Source: Clostridia bacterium
GTDB lineage: Bacteria > Bacillota > Clostridia > Oscillospirales > CAG-382
Direction: 5' to 3'
DNA: 32,189 bases
Assembly (NCBI GenBank): GCA_017381715.1
Contig: JAFOBR010000023.1
Coordinates: 1 to 32,189 of the forward strand
A program made the translations under genes and the position numbers. Positions 25,197-32,189 of this stretch are shown in pieces; position 1 is the stretch's first letter, and the number at the start of each line of letters is the position of its first letter. A model generated the notes under the pieces. It made no database searches. It saw only the letters and a program-made list of their open reading frames with translations, and was not told where the DNA came from.

Positions 25197-26438
25197 TTAT
25201 TTTATCATATCTGCGGTTATGGTAAGCTCTTTTACGTCATCCCGAGAGGGCATTTCATACATAAGGTCGGTCATAACGCCTTCCAGAATTCCGCGGAGTC
25301 CTCTTGCACCCGTCTTAAGCTCAATTGCCTTGTCTGCAATCTTTTCAATCGCTTCGTCGGTAAATGAAAGTTCGATTCCGTCAAACAAAAACAGCTTTCT
25401 GTACTGCTTTGTCAAAGCGTTTTTAGGCTCACGCAGTATACGTACCAGCGCATCTCTGTCAAGAGCGTCCAACGCCACGATAACGGGAAGTCTGCCGATA
25501 AGCTCGGGTATAAGACCGTATTTTACAAGGTCGTGGGGAACCACGTCCTTTATAATCTCTTCCTTATCCTTTTTTGCGGTTATGCCGGATGAATATCCGA
25601 TAATCTGTCTTCCGTTACGGCTTTCGATAATATCGTTTATGCCGTCAAAAGCACCGCCGCAGATGAACAGAATGTTGGTGGTATCTATCTGAATATATTC
25701 CTGGTTGGGATGCTTTCTTCCACCCTGAGGAGGTACGTTGGATTGGGTTCCTTCAAGAATTTTAAGAAGGGCTTGCTGTACGCCTTCGCCGGAAACATCT
25801 CTGGTAATGGAACGGTTTTCGCTTCTGCGGGAGATCTTGTCGATCTCGTCAACGTAAATAATACCTTTTTCCGCTTTGGCGATATCAAAATCCGCAGCTT
25901 GAATAAGACGAAGCAGTATATTCTCCACGTCTTCGCCAACGTAACCCGCTTCGGTAAGTGTGGTTGCGTCAGCAATAGCAAAGGGAACGTCAAGTATCTT
26001 TGCCAAGGTCTGAGCAAGCAGGGTTTTACCAACGCCGGTGGGACCCAGCAACAGCACGTTGCTCTTTTGAAGCACCACTCCGTCATCGGGACCGGTAAGG
26101 GAGTTAATACGCTTGTAGTGGTTATATACGGCTACGGAAAGGGCTTTCTTTGCCGCATCCTGACCTATAACGTATTCATCCAATTTAGCCTTTATTTCCA
26201 TAGGCTTCATCAGCTGTTTCTCTTCTTTGATGGTAGGGAGTCCGTTTGCTTCGGCAGTGGTCAGTGCGATACCTGTTTCGTCATTATCGCCCATCAGCTT
26301 TGCCTCGTATTCTGCCACGATCTCTTCGCAAATGGAAATGCAATCATCACAAAAATCAAGGTTTTGACCGCCTATCTCAAGCTCGGTTACCTTAAATGAC
26401 GGTCTACCGCAGAACGAGCATATTTTGCTTTTTGCCAT
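25197..26438 (-). CDS. clpX: ClpX, ATPase subunit of the ClpXP protease
   Basis: This 413-residue AAA+ unfoldase has an N-terminal zinc-binding domain with C7, C10, C30 and C33, a Walker A motif GPTGVGKT, the pore loop GYVG, a Walker B ([10 protein letters not shown]) and the sensor segments typical of ClpX. It recognises tagged proteins, unfolds them and feeds them into ClpP. Length is normal for the family (about 420). It begins 3 bp after clpP, and its end faces the terminator at 25151-25177. Confidence 0.98.
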   Translation of the reverse strand: MAKSKICSFCGRPSFKVTELEIGGQNLDFCDDCISICEEIVAEYEAKLMGDNDETGIALTTAEANGLPTIKEEKQLMKPMEIKAKLDEYVIGQDAAKKALSVAVYNHYKRINSLTGPDDGVVLQKSNVLLLGPTGVGKTLLAQTLAKILDVPFAIADATTLTEAGYVGEDVENILLRLIQAADFDIAKAEKGIIYVDEIDKISRRSENRSITRDVSGEGVQQALLKILEGTQSNVPPQGGRKHPNQEYIQIDTTNILFICGGAFDGINDIIESRNGRQIIGYSSGITAKKDKEEIIKDVVPHDLVKYGLIPELIGRLPVIVALDALDRDALVRILREPKNALTKQYRKLFLFDGIELSFTDEAIEKIADKAIELKTGARGLRGILEGVMTDLMYEMPSRDDVKELTITADMIK

Positions 26439-26441
26439 TTT

Positions 26442-27023
26442 TTATCTCTTTTCAATAATTTTATCAATAAGACCGTATGCAAGGGCCTGCTCTGCGGTCA
26501 AGTAATTGTCTCTGTCAGTATCACGGCGGATGGTTTCTATATCCTGACCGGTACGCTCTGCGAGAATTGTGTTCATTTTATCCTTGATACGGAGTATGTG
26601 ATCGGCGTGGATCTTAATATCCGAAGCCTGACCTTGCATACCGCCCAAGGGCTGATGTATCATTATCTCGCTGTTGGGCAGAGCAATTCTCTTTCCCTTT
26701 GTGCCTGCGGCAAGGAGAAATGCGCCCATAGATGCTGCCATACCAATACAGATAGTGGAAACATCACACTTTATAAAGTTCATGGTATCAAAAATAGCCA
26801 TACCTGCGGAAATACTTCCGCCGGGGCTGTTAATATAAAGGCAAATGTCCTTGTCGGCATCCTGCGCCTCCAGATACAGAAGCTGAGCAACTACAAGAGA
26901 TGCGGTAGCATCGTTTACTTCGTCGCAAAGAAAAATAATTCTGTCATTAAGCAGGCGGGAGAAGATATCGTAAGAACGCTCGCCGCGGTTTGTTTGCTCC
27001 ACAACGTAAGGCACTAAAGCCAT
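26442..27023 (-). CDS. clpP: ClpP, proteolytic subunit of the Clp protease
   Basis: This 193-residue serine protease subunit has the catalytic Ser in [11 protein letters not shown], His in IMIHQPLGG and Asp in the following DTDRDNYL helix. I choose the start at 27023 ([10 protein letters not shown]) because GAAAGGAT lies about 11 nt upstream and the length matches ClpP (about 194); the upstream ATG at 27047 would add eight residues and has no visible ribosome binding site. Fourteen subunits form the chamber. It lies between tig and clpX, the usual order, but a hairpin at 27055-27091 separates it from tig. Confidence 0.97.
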   Translation of the reverse strand: MALVPYVVEQTNRGERSYDIFSRLLNDRIIFLCDEVNDATASLVVAQLLYLEAQDADKDICLYINSPGGSISAGMAIFDTMNFIKCDVSTICIGMAASMGAFLLAAGTKGKRIALPNSEIMIHQPLGGMQGQASDIKIHADHILRIKDKMNTILAERTGQDIETIRRDTDRDNYLTAEQALAYGLIDKIIEKR

Positions 27024-27054
27024 AAAAAACACTATCCTTTCATACAATAGATTT

Positions 27055-27091
27055 AAAAAATATGGGCTGCCGCACCTGAATGAGACAGCCC
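27055..27091 (-). terminator. Terminator-like hairpin between tig and clpP
   Basis: On the minus strand GGGCTGTC (27091-27084) pairs with GGCAGCCC (27071-27064), eight pairs with one G-U, across a 12-nt loop. AT and then TTTTTT follow (27060-27055). The structure fits an intrinsic or partial terminator that would lower clpPX relative to tig. Confidence 0.65.
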
Positions 27092-27106
27092 GTAGTTTTG
27101 GTAAGC

Positions 27107-28387
27107 TTATTTAATAACTGCGTTTTCCTTAACGAAATCAACAGCCTTGCGGAGAACAACGTCTTCGGTAATACCGGAAACGGGGATAGAGGACTTAACC
27201 TTTTCTATCTCAACAGCATAGCCTGCGGCGATCTTTGCGTATTCAGCTTCGATCTCCTCTTCGGTAGCGGTTATATTCTCGGTCTTGGAGATAAATTCCA
27301 GAGCAAGACGGGTCTTTACCTGCTTCTCTGCGCCGGATTTGAAGGATTCACGGAGCTGCTCTTCGGTCTGACCGGTGTACTTGTAGTACAGGTCAAGAGA
27401 GCCGCCCTGCATCTGCAGACGGTAATCGTAATCGCGAACATAGCCGTCGATTTCGGTTTCAATCATGCAATCGGGAATTTCAACGGTGGTCTTTTCAACG
27501 ATAGCGTTGATAAGGTCTTCTTCCAGCTTGCGATCGCTGTCAGCAGTCTTTCTTTCCTTGATTTTGGCCTTAATATCTGCTTCGTATTCAGCAACGGTAT
27601 CAAATTCGGAAACGTCCTTTACAAACTCTTCGTCAAGCACGGGAAGATCGGTACGCTTTACTTCGTGAAGCTTGATCTTGAATACTGCGGGCTTGCCTGC
27701 AAGGTTTTCTGCACCGTAATCAGCAGGGAAGTTAACGTTGATATCAAAGAGCTCTTCGGAAGGAACCTTGCCGATAAGCTGTTCTTCAAAGCCTTCAATG
27801 AAGGAGTGGCTGCCAAGCTTAAGAGAATATTTCTCTGCCTTGCCGCCTTCGAAAGCAACGCCGTCAACAAAGCCTTCGAAATCTATAACTACCTCGTCGC
27901 CGTTTTCAGCAGCAACGTCGGTAAGAGTAAGTATACGCGCATTACGCTCACGGATTTTGTCAATCTCTGCGGCGATCTCATCTTTTGTTACGCGAACCTT
28001 GTCCTTTTTAACTTCAATACCCTTGTAATCTGCAACAACAGCTTCGGGCTTGGTGTAAACCTTTGCAGTAAGCAAAACACCGTTGTCGTCCATAGACTTA
28101 ACGTCTATCTCGGGACGGGAAACAGGGTCGATACCTGCTTCTGCAACAGCAGCAGCGTATTCATCGGGAAGCAGGTTATCAATAGCTTCTTCGAAGAAGT
28201 ATGCGGTGCCGTACATTTTTTCGATAATCTTGCGGGGAGCCTTTCCCTTTCTGAAACCGGGAACGGTAATTTTTTCGGCATTCTTTTTGAACACCTTGTC
28301 AACCTCTGCGTCGAACACGGATTTTTCAATCAGTATCTCAAGTTCCGCAAGGTTCTGAGTTTCTCTGTTAACACTCTTTAAACTCAT
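27107..28387 (-). CDS. tig: Trigger factor, ribosome-bound chaperone and peptidyl-prolyl isomerase
   Basis: This 426-residue protein has the ribosome-binding segment [17 protein letters not shown] (about 46-62), the FKBP-like isomerase domain (with [14 protein letters not shown] at about 163-176) and the helical C-terminal chaperone domain. Its length is normal (about 430). It binds nascent chains at the exit tunnel. AAGGAG precedes the ATG. A strong promoter lies upstream (28430-28458), and clpP and clpX follow after a hairpin. Confidence 0.97.
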   Translation of the reverse strand: MSLKSVNRETQNLAELEILIEKSVFDAEVDKVFKKNAEKITVPGFRKGKAPRKIIEKMYGTAYFFEEAIDNLLPDEYAAAVAEAGIDPVSRPEIDVKSMDDNGVLLTAKVYTKPEAVVADYKGIEVKKDKVRVTKDEIAAEIDKIRERNARILTLTDVAAENGDEVVIDFEGFVDGVAFEGGKAEKYSLKLGSHSFIEGFEEQLIGKVPSEELFDINVNFPADYGAENLAGKPAVFKIKLHEVKRTDLPVLDEEFVKDVSEFDTVAEYEADIKAKIKERKTADSDRKLEEDLINAIVEKTTVEIPDCMIETEIDGYVRDYDYRLQMQGGSLDLYYKYTGQTEEQLRESFKSGAEKQVKTRLALEFISKTENITATEEEIEAEYAKIAAGYAVEIEKVKSSIPVSGITEDVVLRKAVDFVKENAVIK

Positions 28388-28429
28388 TTTATTTCTCCTT
28401 TAAATTGTTTACATAGTTAAACACGATAT

Positions 28430-28458
28430 ATAATATACCAAAAACCCCGATTTGTCAA
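28430..28458 (-). promoter_or_regulatory. Promoter of tig-clpP-clpX
   Basis: On the minus strand: consensus TTGACA (28458-28453), 17 bp, TATTAT (28435-28430). Downstream, GTTTA (28407-28411) and TAAAC (28418-28422) form an inverted repeat with a 6-bp spacer in the leader; this may be a regulator site but is short. Confidence 0.82.
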
Positions 28459-28518
28459 TTCCTTTTTAAATTTTATAAATCTTTTTGTCAGCAAAGCAAA
28501 AAAATTTACAATACGTAC

Positions 28519-28547
28519 TTGCTTAATTAAACATTTTTCACTATAAT
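28519..28547 (+). promoter_or_regulatory. Promoter of the sortase-SGNH operon
   Basis: TTGCTT (28519-28524), 17 bp, consensus TATAAT (28542-28547). The transcript would start near 28554, about 30 nt before the sortase ATG. Confidence 0.8.
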
Positions 28548-28584
28548 AGCAATAGCAAAAACTAAAAGGGGCATTATTCTAAGT

Positions 28585-29538
28585 ATGCAAGACAATAATC
28601 AATTCCTGTCTTCCTTGTCTTCTATGACACCGGATCAGACCGGTTATGACAGCAGTAAACATAAAAAGAAACGTATGGGAGCAGACAGCATCTTGCGCGC
28701 CGCCCTCGCCTGCGTGTTCATAGCAATATTTCTGTATTCTTCAAATTCCGTGGTAGAAAGATTTATTGCGGATAAAAAAGAGCAGGATACGCTTACGGAG
28801 GTAATCGTGGAAAGTGCTTTGTCTCCGCTGGCGTCCACCGTCACGCCGGATAACCTGCTTTCCTTGTACGATTCCATAAATCTGGTTATGGATAACAACA
28901 CCGTTGCGGGTTCAAAGGATAACGAATACGACGACCCTGCAAGATACGCAAAATACAAAGCCGCAGTTACTGCACTCAAAGCCAAATATCCCGATACTTA
29001 TGCGTGGATAGTTGTAACGGGCACCAATATAGATTACCCCGTGTTAAAGGGCGACACCAACGATACCTACATACGCTCGGATTATAAGGGCAATTACGCC
29101 AACGGCGGCAGTATATACGTTGATTACCGCCTTTCGGATATATATAACAATAACCTTAACACCGTTGTATACGGTCATAATATGACCAACGGCACCATGT
29201 TCCGTTCCTTGCGTAACTGGTTTGAGAGCGCTAACCGCAATTCCACGGCAGAGACAATGCGTATAGAAATATATACCGAGGACGCTTTGTACATTTACAA
29301 GCCTTTTTCCGGATATAGGTCCGACGGTACGGATTTCACCAAAACCAGCTTCCAGTCTTACGCATCTTTTGTGGAATATCTGGATATGATCCGTTCTCGT
29401 TCCATCATTCCTTGCTCTTTACCGTATGACTCTTCTTCAAAAATAGCGACCCTCGTTACCTGTACAAACAGCTATACCAACTCAAAAGAGCGTTACGTTC
29501 TCCATTGCCTGCTTACTCAGGTTGTAAAATACAACTAA
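28585..29538 (+). CDS. srtB: Class B sortase
   Basis: This 317-residue transpeptidase has a cytoplasmic N-terminus, one membrane segment (about 36-52) and an extracellular sortase domain from about 120. The catalytic triad is visible: His198 in VVYGHNM, Cys293 in ATLVTCT and Arg303 in KERYVLH, with the TLVTC and ERYVLH forms and the YRLSD/NLN region typical of class B. Class B enzymes anchor proteins to the wall or to themselves. The ribosome binding site AGGGG is about 14 nt from the ATG, a rather long spacing. No protein with a recognisable sorting signal is encoded in the window. An SGNH hydrolase gene follows after 17 bp. Confidence 0.9.
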   Translation: MQDNNQFLSSLSSMTPDQTGYDSSKHKKKRMGADSILRAALACVFIAIFLYSSNSVVERFIADKKEQDTLTEVIVESALSPLASTVTPDNLLSLYDSINLVMDNNTVAGSKDNEYDDPARYAKYKAAVTALKAKYPDTYAWIVVTGTNIDYPVLKGDTNDTYIRSDYKGNYANGGSIYVDYRLSDIYNNNLNTVVYGHNMTNGTMFRSLRNWFESANRNSTAETMRIEIYTEDALYIYKPFSGYRSDGTDFTKTSFQSYASFVEYLDMIRSRSIIPCSLPYDSSSKIATLVTCTNSYTNSKERYVLHCLLTQVVKYN

Positions 29539-29555
29539 AAATAAAGGAGCTTTTT

Positions 29556-30179
29556 ATGAAAACCATTCTTTTCCAAGGCGATTCCATTACAGACGCCGGC
29601 CGTGATTATAACGATGACAGCAGAAGGGGGCTGGGCTATCCCCAGCTGGTTACCGCTTCTATCGGATTTGACGAGCCCGGTAAATATAATTTTATAAACC
29701 GCGGTATTTCCGGCAACCGTATTGTTGACGTGTATGCCCGTATAAAGAAGGATATCATTAACCTCAAACCCGATATAATGTCTATCCTCATCGGCGTAAA
29801 TGACGTATGGCATGAGATCAATTATCAAAACGGCATAGATACCCCTAAGTTTGAGATGCTTTATTCCATGCTTATAGAAGAGGTAAAGACGGCACTGCCC
29901 GAATGTAAAATAATCATATTCGAGCCCTTCGTGCTTAAGGGTACCGCCACGGAAGAAAATTGGGAAGGCTTCCTCAGCGGAGTAAAGGACAAAGCTGCCG
30001 CCTGCCGCCGTATTGCCGAAAAGTACGGACTTGAGTTTATCCCTCTGCAGGATAAGTTTGATGCGCTTTGCGAACAGGCGCCCGAATCCTATTGGCTGTG
30101 TGACGGAGTTCACCCCACTCCCTTCGGCCACGAGCTTATTGCCCGCGAATGGCTTAATACATACGAAAAAATCAAATAA
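29556..30179 (+). CDS. SGNH/GDSL-family hydrolase
   Basis: This 207-residue hydrolase has block I FQGDSITDAG (nucleophile Ser10), block II with SGNR, block III IGVNDVW, and block V CDGVHPTPFGH (Asp183 and His186). SGNH enzymes remove acyl groups from lipids, polysaccharides or peptidoglycan. There is no signal peptide, so it probably acts inside the cell. I choose the ATG at 29556, with AAGGAG at 29544-29549; a frame open from 29505 would run into the sortase gene. It follows the sortase gene by 17 bp. Confidence 0.88.
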   Translation: MKTILFQGDSITDAGRDYNDDSRRGLGYPQLVTASIGFDEPGKYNFINRGISGNRIVDVYARIKKDIINLKPDIMSILIGVNDVWHEINYQNGIDTPKFEMLYSMLIEEVKTALPECKIIIFEPFVLKGTATEENWEGFLSGVKDKAAACRRIAEKYGLEFIPLQDKFDALCEQAPESYWLCDGVHPTPFGHELIAREWLNTYEKIK

Positions 30180-30195
30180 TAGTGGTGAATTTCAC

Positions 30196-30224
30196 TTGAC
30201 AACAAGGCAACGGTGTGATATAAT
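30196..30224 (+). promoter_or_regulatory. Promoter of the tRNA-Leu gene
   Basis: Perfect consensus TTGACA (30196-30201), 17 bp, TATAAT (30219-30224). TTGACAAC (30196-30203) is repeated inverted as GTTGTCAA (30231-30238), flanking the -10. Confidence 0.92.
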
Positions 30225-30245
30225 TACGCCGTTGTCAAATTATAT

Positions 30246-30332
30246 GCGGGTATGGCGGAATTGGCAGACGCGCTAGATTCAGGTTCTAGTGGTAGCAATA
30301 CTGTACAGGTTCAAGTCCTGCTACCCGCACCA
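30246..30332 (+). tRNA. tRNA-Leu, anticodon CAG
   Basis: The 87-nt sequence folds as a class II tRNA: acceptor GCGGGTA with TACCCGC and encoded CCA, a D arm (GGCGGAATTGGCAGACGCGC), an anticodon arm CTAGA-TTCAGGT-TCTAG with CAG at positions 34-36, a long variable arm and a T arm with GGTTCAAGTCC. It reads CUG leucine codons. Confidence 0.95.
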
Positions 30333-30377
30333 GAAAAGAAACACCATTTGTCTACCGGACAAATGGTGTTTCTTTTC
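30333..30377 (+). terminator. Intrinsic terminator after tRNA-Leu
   Basis: A perfect 20-bp stem (30333-30352 with 30358-30377) with a 5-nt loop begins directly after the CCA end. The right arm ends in TTTCTTTTC. Confidence 0.88.
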
Positions 30378-30384
30378 AACTAAA

Positions 30385-30460
30385 TCCGTCCTATCGGACA
30401 GAATAAATCCACCTGCGGTGGAGGAAATCACTTCGTGATGAAATCCGACTTCGTCGGGAT
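30385..30460 (+). repeat. Array of four short hairpins (interspersed-repeat-like)
   Basis: Four consecutive short inverted repeats: 30385-30402 (GTCC/GGAC core), 30408-30422 (TCCACC/GGTGGA), 30427-30439 (ATCAC/GTGAT) and 30443-30460 (ATCCGAC/GTCGGGAT, one bulge). The last three have 3-nt loops, two of them TTC, joined by AAATC-like links. I recall similar links of hairpins in intergenic DNA of gut Clostridia; copy number here cannot be judged. Confidence 0.6.
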
Positions 30461-30483
30461 ATGAATTGCAAGAGAGTGTTATT

Positions 30484-31089
30484 ATGGAATTTAATGAAAA
30501 ACTACAGGAACTTCGAAAGCAAAAAGGACTTACTCAAGAAGAACTTGCGGAGTATCTCTACGTTTCCCGAACTGCAATTTCAAAATGGGAGTCTGGCAGA
30601 GGGTATCCGAATATAGATTCCTTGAAAGTAATTGCAAAGTTTTTCGAGGTGACGATTGATGAATTATTGTCAGGTGATGAATTGCTGACCATAGCAGAAG
30701 AGGATACCAAGCAAAAAGAACGAACTGTTCGAGATTTGGTTTTCGGTCTGCTTGACTGCGGTATAGCTTTGTTGCTGTTTCTACCATTCTTCGGACAAAA
30801 AGCTGATGATGTTGTTCAAGAAGTATCACTCCTTGTTTTGGACAGCATTCAGTCGTACCTAAAAATCGCATACTTTGTTTTTATAGGTACCATGATATTG
30901 ATGGGCATTGCGCTTCTTGTTCTACAAAACTATCGTCAAAGACTTTGGACCCGGTACAAGAGTATTTTGTCGTTGGCATTAAGTGCAGTTGGAGTATGTC
31001 TTTTCATTGTAAGTCAGCAACCCTATCCGGCGATATTTGTATTTGCTTTTTTGCTTATCAAGGCTTTAATGTTGATAAAACGGCAATGA
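30484..31089 (+). CDS. XRE-family regulator with a C-terminal membrane domain
   Basis: This 201-residue protein has an N-terminal helix-turn-helix domain (about 3-62), with LRKQKGLTQEELAEYLYVSR and AISKWESGRGYPNI typical of XRE repressors, then a linker and about four hydrophobic segments (roughly 85-200). Such regulators are tied to the membrane and may respond to envelope conditions. The start at 30484 has AGAGAG 8 nt upstream; an in-frame TTG at 30466 is possible. CAA encodes 9 of 12 glutamines, unlike the CAG-rich genes left of the tRNA. A palindrome (31087-31103) overlaps its stop codon and the PAP2 gene follows after 100 bp. Confidence 0.85.
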   Translation: MEFNEKLQELRKQKGLTQEELAEYLYVSRTAISKWESGRGYPNIDSLKVIAKFFEVTIDELLSGDELLTIAEEDTKQKERTVRDLVFGLLDCGIALLLFLPFFGQKADDVVQEVSLLVLDSIQSYLKIAYFVFIGTMILMGIALLVLQNYRQRLWTRYKSILSLALSAVGVCLFIVSQQPYPAIFVFAFLLIKALMLIKRQ

Positions 31090-31103
31090 TACGAAACGTA
31101 TCA
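31087..31103 (+). promoter_or_regulatory. Palindrome overlapping the stop codon of the XRE gene
   Basis: TGATACG (31087-31093), AAA, CGTATCA (31097-31103): a perfect 7-bp inverted repeat beginning at the TGA stop. It could be an operator for the regulator or a weak mRNA hairpin. Confidence 0.45.
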
Positions 31104-31150
31104 CCGATGTGACGGCTCGAGTCTTTCATTTTTCAACATCTTTCACTAAA

Positions 31151-31172
31151 CTTGTATTTGTGCAAATACAAG
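31151..31172 (+). promoter_or_regulatory. Perfect 10-bp palindrome in the leader of the PAP2 gene
   Basis: CTTGTATTTG and CAAATACAAG, separated by TG, form a perfect inverted repeat 18 bp before the PAP2 ATG, just before its ribosome binding site. It lacks a T-run, so it is more likely an operator or a translation-control hairpin than a terminator. Confidence 0.5.
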
Positions 31173-31189
31173 CCAAAGGATGGTAAAAA

Positions 31190-31840
31190 ATGAAAAGAGT
31201 CAGAAAAAGCTTTTTCGCTTCAATATGCTTGCTTGCAGCGTTTGTGCTGTGGACGGCGGCAGTTTGCTTTGTAGATGTCCGTACAATTGGACCGCAAGGT
31301 TCATCGGTAGGATTGGCCGGTATAAATGGTTTTGTTCATGCTTTGACCGGTACGCATTTTATCCTATACAATATAACTGATTGGCTCGGTTTTGTGCCGT
31401 TCTTTGTTTGCATGGGCTTCGGCGTAGTCGGACTTATGCAGTGGGTCAAACGAAAAAGTATACGCAAGGTAGATCATGACATTCTTATCTTGGGCGGTTT
31501 TTATATTGTCACGATTGCTTCCTATTTGTTTTTTGAGAGCGTAGTGATCAATTACAGACCTGTGCTGATAAACGGATGTTTGGAAGCGTCTTATCCATCT
31601 TCAACAACCTTGCTGGTGACGTGCGTTATGCCAACGGCTGTCATGCAATCGGGTAGTCGAATAAGGAACAAATTGCTTCGTAATATCGTTGCCGCTATGC
31701 TTGTTGCATTTATTGCTTTCATGGTAATTGGCAGACTTATTTCCGGCGTACATTGGCTCACGGATATTATTGGCGGTGTATTGCTGAGCGCAGGACTTGT
31801 GCTGATGTATCGTGCTATTATCGGTTTAGCAGTCAGGTGA
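31190..31840 (+). CDS. PAP2-family membrane phosphatase
   Basis: This 216-residue protein has about six membrane segments and the PAP2 motifs in order: NYRP (R123-P124), YPSSTT (135-140) and GRLISGVHWLTD (181-192, with R182, H188 and D192). PAP2 enzymes dephosphorylate lipid phosphates such as undecaprenyl or phosphatidyl phosphates. The middle motif normally reads PSGH; here the His is replaced by Thr (T139), so activity may be reduced or carried by another residue. AAAGGA is 9 nt before the ATG. It lies after the XRE regulator and may be controlled by it. Confidence 0.82.
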   Translation: MKRVRKSFFASICLLAAFVLWTAAVCFVDVRTIGPQGSSVGLAGINGFVHALTGTHFILYNITDWLGFVPFFVCMGFGVVGLMQWVKRKSIRKVDHDILILGGFYIVTIASYLFFESVVINYRPVLINGCLEASYPSSTTLLVTCVMPTAVMQSGSRIRNKLLRNIVAAMLVAFIAFMVIGRLISGVHWLTDIIGGVLLSAGLVLMYRAIIGLAVR

Positions 31841-31871
31841 ATTCCAAGTTAAAAATGCGGTATAATTCAAC

Positions 31872-31905
31872 AAAAAGGACTTTTGTCTACCAAAAGTCCT
31901 TTTTT
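31872..31905 (+). terminator. Intrinsic terminator after the PAP2 gene
   Basis: A perfect 14-bp stem (31872-31885 with 31891-31904), a 5-nt loop and a run of T's in and after the right arm. Confidence 0.9.
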
Positions 31906-31914
31906 ATTCGGGGT

Positions 31915-31942
31915 CCCCGAGAAGCCGTTAGGCTTCTTGGGG
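31915..31942 (+). repeat. Additional stem-loop downstream of the terminator
   Basis: CCCCGAGAAGCC (31915-31926) and GGCTTCTTGGGG (31931-31942) form a 12-bp stem with one G-U pair and a GTTA loop. It lacks a T-run and may be an interspersed repeat or an mRNA processing signal. Confidence 0.5.
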
Positions 31943-32001
31943 TGGTTCATTGTGAAGATGATGGCATATTATCCCGCATTGGTGGTATACAAGGCTGCGC
32001 C

Positions 32002-32030
32002 TTGATTTGTTTGCGTTGGTGTGATATAAT
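32002..32030 (+). promoter_or_regulatory. Promoter of the cyclase-family gene
   Basis: TTGATT (32002-32007), 17 bp, TATAAT (32025-32030). GGTGTGATATAAT here is identical, over 13 nt, to the tRNA-Leu promoter. Confidence 0.75.
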
Positions 32031-32069
32031 AAACTCACCGAAAAATAAGAATTTGACGGAGAATAAGTA

Positions 32070-32189
32070 ATGAAAATCTACGATATTTCCCAAGAAGTTT
32101 TCGGCTGCCAAGTGTATCCGGGCGACCCAATGCCGGAGAAAAAAGAACTCAAATCGATGGAAAAGGGCGAAGTATATAATTTGACGGCA
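32070..32189 (+). CDS. Cyclase / kynurenine formamidase-like family protein (3' end outside window)
   Basis: Only the first 40 codons are visible. The opening MKIYDISQEV followed by VYPGDP matches the start of the cyclase family (PF04199-type), whose metal-dependent hydrolases include arylformamidases. The metal-binding H-x-G-T-H-x-D motif would follow just after the window edge. ACGGAG precedes the ATG at 32070. Substrate cannot be predicted from this fragment. Confidence 0.65.
   Translation, partial: MKIYDISQEVFGCQVYPGDPMPEKKELKSMEKGEVYNLTA

Noticed and set aside
27080..28381. A 433-codon open frame on the plus strand opposite tig
   Set aside because: The minus-strand frame is a complete, recognisable trigger factor. 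The opposite frame is rich in Phe, Cys and Asn-Leu, as expected for the complement of a codon-biased gene, and has no ribosome binding site.
28407..28422. A Rex-type redox operator before tig
   Set aside because: GTTTA-N6-TAAAC only partly resembles the TTGTTAA-N4-TTAACAA pattern; kept only as an unassigned inverted repeat.
30385..30460. A CRISPR array at the hairpin chain
   Set aside because: The units differ in sequence, there are no equal-length repeats and spacers, and no cas gene is nearby.

Overview
This window looks like chromosomal DNA of an anaerobic, fermentative member of the Clostridia (Bacillota), probably an uncultured gut or rumen lineage. This is inferred from the gene content: group B and group C-like [FeFe]-hydrogenases, a tig-clpP-clpX cluster, a class B sortase, a dockerin-bearing secreted protein, a SpoIIE-type phosphatase and strong AAGGAG-type ribosome binding sites. 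The species cannot be named from what I can see.

Layout. (1) 1-2098: the 3' end of a PlsC-like acyltransferase gene overlapping a GltS-like transporter gene, closed by a terminator. (2) 2153-7127: one promoter and a tightly packed five-gene redox operon: two tandem thioredoxin-like [2Fe-2S] mini-proteins, a PAS-containing group C-like (sensory type) [FeFe]-hydrogenase, a SpoIIE/PP2C phosphatase and a group B-like [FeFe]-hydrogenase. (3) 7149-15637, minus strand: a compact phage-structural cassette in the gene order of P22-type short-tailed phages (terS, terL, portal, scaffold, coat, adaptor, nozzle, coiled-coil protein, holin, small membrane protein). No integrase, repressor, replication gene, tail fibre or endolysin is visible. 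A GtrA-family gene upstream overlaps terS by 4 bp and carries the nearest visible promoter. (4) 16236-19982, minus strand: hemW, lepA and a diacylglycerol-kinase-like gene. (5) 20009-20060: divergent promoters sharing one palindromic -35 hexamer. (6) 20088-25128: a secreted DUF4855/discoidin-like/dockerin protein, a Na/Pi cotransporter with a PhoU-like tail, and a secreted discoidin-like protein with PADES repeats and a C-terminal membrane anchor. (7) 25197-28387, minus strand: clpX, clpP and tig, with a terminator-like hairpin between tig and clpP. (8) 28519-30179: a class B sortase gene and an SGNH hydrolase gene. (9) 30196-30377: tRNA-Leu(CAG) with a consensus promoter and a terminator. (10) 30385-32189: a stretch with different codon use: a tandem-hairpin element, a membrane-anchored XRE regulator, a PAP2 phosphatase and the start of a cyclase-family gene.

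How the genes may work together. In the redox operon the PAS-hydrogenase could sense H2 or redox state and act through the phosphatase on expression or activity of the group B enzyme; this is inference from neighbourhood and domains. The phage cassette has every gene needed to build and fill a short-tailed particle, but nothing visible for autonomous phage life. Its reading frames are intact, so a domesticated particle or gene-transfer-agent-like system is the most interesting hypothesis here. An incomplete or recently decayed prophage is the main alternative.

No gene-free stretch exceeds about 300 bases. The longest gaps (28388-28584, 31841-32069 and 16063-16235) hold the promoters and hairpins listed.
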